Of a stretch of 64,000 nt of DNA, positions 63,098 through 64,000 are shown one piece after another. The DNA comes from Streptomyces lateritius. GTDB taxonomy: Bacteria > Actinomycetota > Actinomycetes > Streptomycetales > Streptomycetaceae. The number at the start of each line of letters is the position of its first letter. Positions within the stretch are counted from its first letter, which is position 1. Below the pieces are notes generated by a model, which was not told the origin of the DNA, did not search any database, and saw nothing but the letters and a program-made list of their open reading frames with translations. The position numbers and the translations under genes are program-made. The stretch covers positions 1-64,000 of the forward strand of contig NZ_BMTO01000023.1 in NCBI RefSeq assembly GCF_014649715.1, in the 5' to 3' direction.

Positions 63098-63960
63098 GGG
63101 TTCCGCAAGTGATCTCAGACGTGCTCCTCATCAGCCAGCGGCATAGATCCGCTATCCGGCCAGGGCGAGATTGTGGAGGCGGGCGATGCCGAGCATGGCG
63201 TGGTGGACGCCGTCGCCTTTCAGTCGGCAGTCGCGGAGGATCTTCCAGGTCTTCATGCGGGCGAAGGTGTGCTCGACTCGGGCGCGGACTTTGCGGTGGG
63301 AGGTGTTGTGGGCTTCCTTCCAAGCCGGCAGCTCGCTCTGGCCGGGTTCTCGGCGGTGCGGGATGATCAGGCTGGTGCCGCGGTAGCCGCCGTCGGCGAT
63401 CACGGTGGTGTTGCCGACCGAGTATTTGGCTCCGGATAGTTCCCATGCCTTGCAGTCGTTGCGGTTGCCGGGCACGGGCCGGCCGACGGAGACGACAAGG
63501 CGTGAGTCGGCGTCGATGACGACCTGGTGGTTGGTCGAGTAGCGGTAGTTCTTGGACTGCTCCGCCACGCTGTGGTCCCGTGTCGGCACCAGGGTGCCGT
63601 CCACGATCAGCACCGTGTCTCTGCGGAAGCGGCTCCGCGGTCGCAGCGCGAGCAGGGGTCCGAGTTGGCTCACGATCCGTCCTGCGGCCGACTTCGAGAT
63701 CCCGAACAGGGGAGCCAGCTGCCGCAAGGTCAGGTTCGTCCGCCAGTACGCGGCGACCAGCAGAACCCGGTCTTCCAGCGGAAGACTCCACGGACGGCCC
63801 CTGCAAACCACGGGCGGGCCTCCGCGCCGCAGCATGGTGATCAGTTTCCCGAACTGCTTCGGACTCAGCCCGGAGTACGGCGTTATCCATGACGGCTCCG
63901 ACGCCGTGATCACAGCCCCCACAAGAAGAGCATCTCAGCGACGGGCCTGACATCCCTGCC
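63098..63960 (-). mobile_element. IS5-family element 2, apparently intact transposase
   Basis: Contains one full-length transposase gene of the same type as the interrupted copy at 55633-57889. The outer ends are approximate: no exact terminal inverted repeat could be fixed by eye. Confidence 0.65.
63152..63922 (-). CDS. IS5-family transposase, complete
   Basis: GTG/ATG-type start at 63922. 256 residues. Helix-turn-helix LRQLAPLFGISKSAAGRIVS; catalytic residues likely D in IVDGTLVPTRDH, D in IADGGYRGTSL and E in RARVEHTFARMKTWKIL. This triad is complete, unlike the other copies in the window. It is the possible source of the remnants at 55633-57889 and 62016-62170. Confidence 0.88.
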   Translation of the reverse strand: MGAVITASEPSWITPYSGLSPKQFGKLITMLRRGGPPVVCRGRPWSLPLEDRVLLVAAYWRTNLTLRQLAPLFGISKSAAGRIVSQLGPLLALRPRSRFRRDTVLIVDGTLVPTRDHSVAEQSKNYRYSTNHQVVIDADSRLVVSVGRPVPGNRNDCKAWELSGAKYSVGNTTVIADGGYRGTSLIIPHRREPGQSELPAWKEAHNTSHRKVRARVEHTFARMKTWKILRDCRLKGDGVHHAMLGIARLHNLALAG

Positions 63961-64000
63961 CGCCCGGAGGCATACGGCCCGTGACCTTACCGAGCCGAGG

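Overview
The window looks like an accessory region of a Streptomyces genome (chromosome arm, large plasmid or integrated element). Coding DNA is very GC-rich. Many starts are GTG or TTG, GTGA/ATGA stop-start overlaps are common, and families typical of Streptomyces occur (DUF2637, DUF4913, DUF5958, DUF6000, SCO6880-like). No core housekeeping operon is present. Insertion sequences, truncated genes and frameshifts are frequent, so the region has been rebuilt repeatedly.

Layout. 0-0.6 kb: end of an IS982 element. 1.4-9 kb: a small membrane protein, a translationally coupled pair (Mrr-like membrane nuclease plus small membrane protein), a broken gene pair cut by an IS21 remnant, a SMI1/KNR4 protein, two small membrane proteins and a large HEAT-repeat protein. 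9.5-13.6 kb: a secreted protein, a VanZ-like membrane protein, and a two-gene operon (cupin plus glycine-rich-domain-like protein) whose products share a C-terminal module. 14-16 kb: scars of lexA and ku, then DUF6000, DUF5958 and a conserved hypothetical. 16-21 kb: part of an actinomycete integrative or conjugative element (DUF2637/SpdB-like protein, decapitated Tra protein, several small proteins).

21.3-33.4 kb: a complete type I-E CRISPR-Cas locus. A long array (34 good repeats plus 3 degenerate ones) reads leftward, divergent from cas3. The operon cas3-cse1-cse2-cas7-cas5-cas6e-cas1-cas2 reads rightward with overlapping genes, and a 4-repeat array follows cas2. The leader-proximal repeat of the long array appears to have lost its centre.

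33.6-54.3 kb: conjugation and mobilisation genes. A MobC-like protein and a relaxase follow a palindrome-rich, oriT-like gap, with an accessory protein behind them. A type IV secretion module follows: NlpC/P60 hydrolase, small pilin-like protein, VirB8-like, VirB6-like, SCO6880, VirB4-like and VirD4-like proteins, DUF4913 and a pentapeptide-repeat membrane protein. Pieces of an IS5-family transposase lie on both sides of this module.

54.7-64 kb: a second HEAT-like protein, an IS5 element interrupted by a 1.52-kb IS110 element with a candidate bridge-RNA end, an RNase II-type protein, a secreted NucA/NucB nuclease split in two frames, a DUF4259-like protein and an intact IS5-family element at the right edge. 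Together this is a defence-and-transfer island. No phage structural genes, integrase or tRNA gene were recognised.
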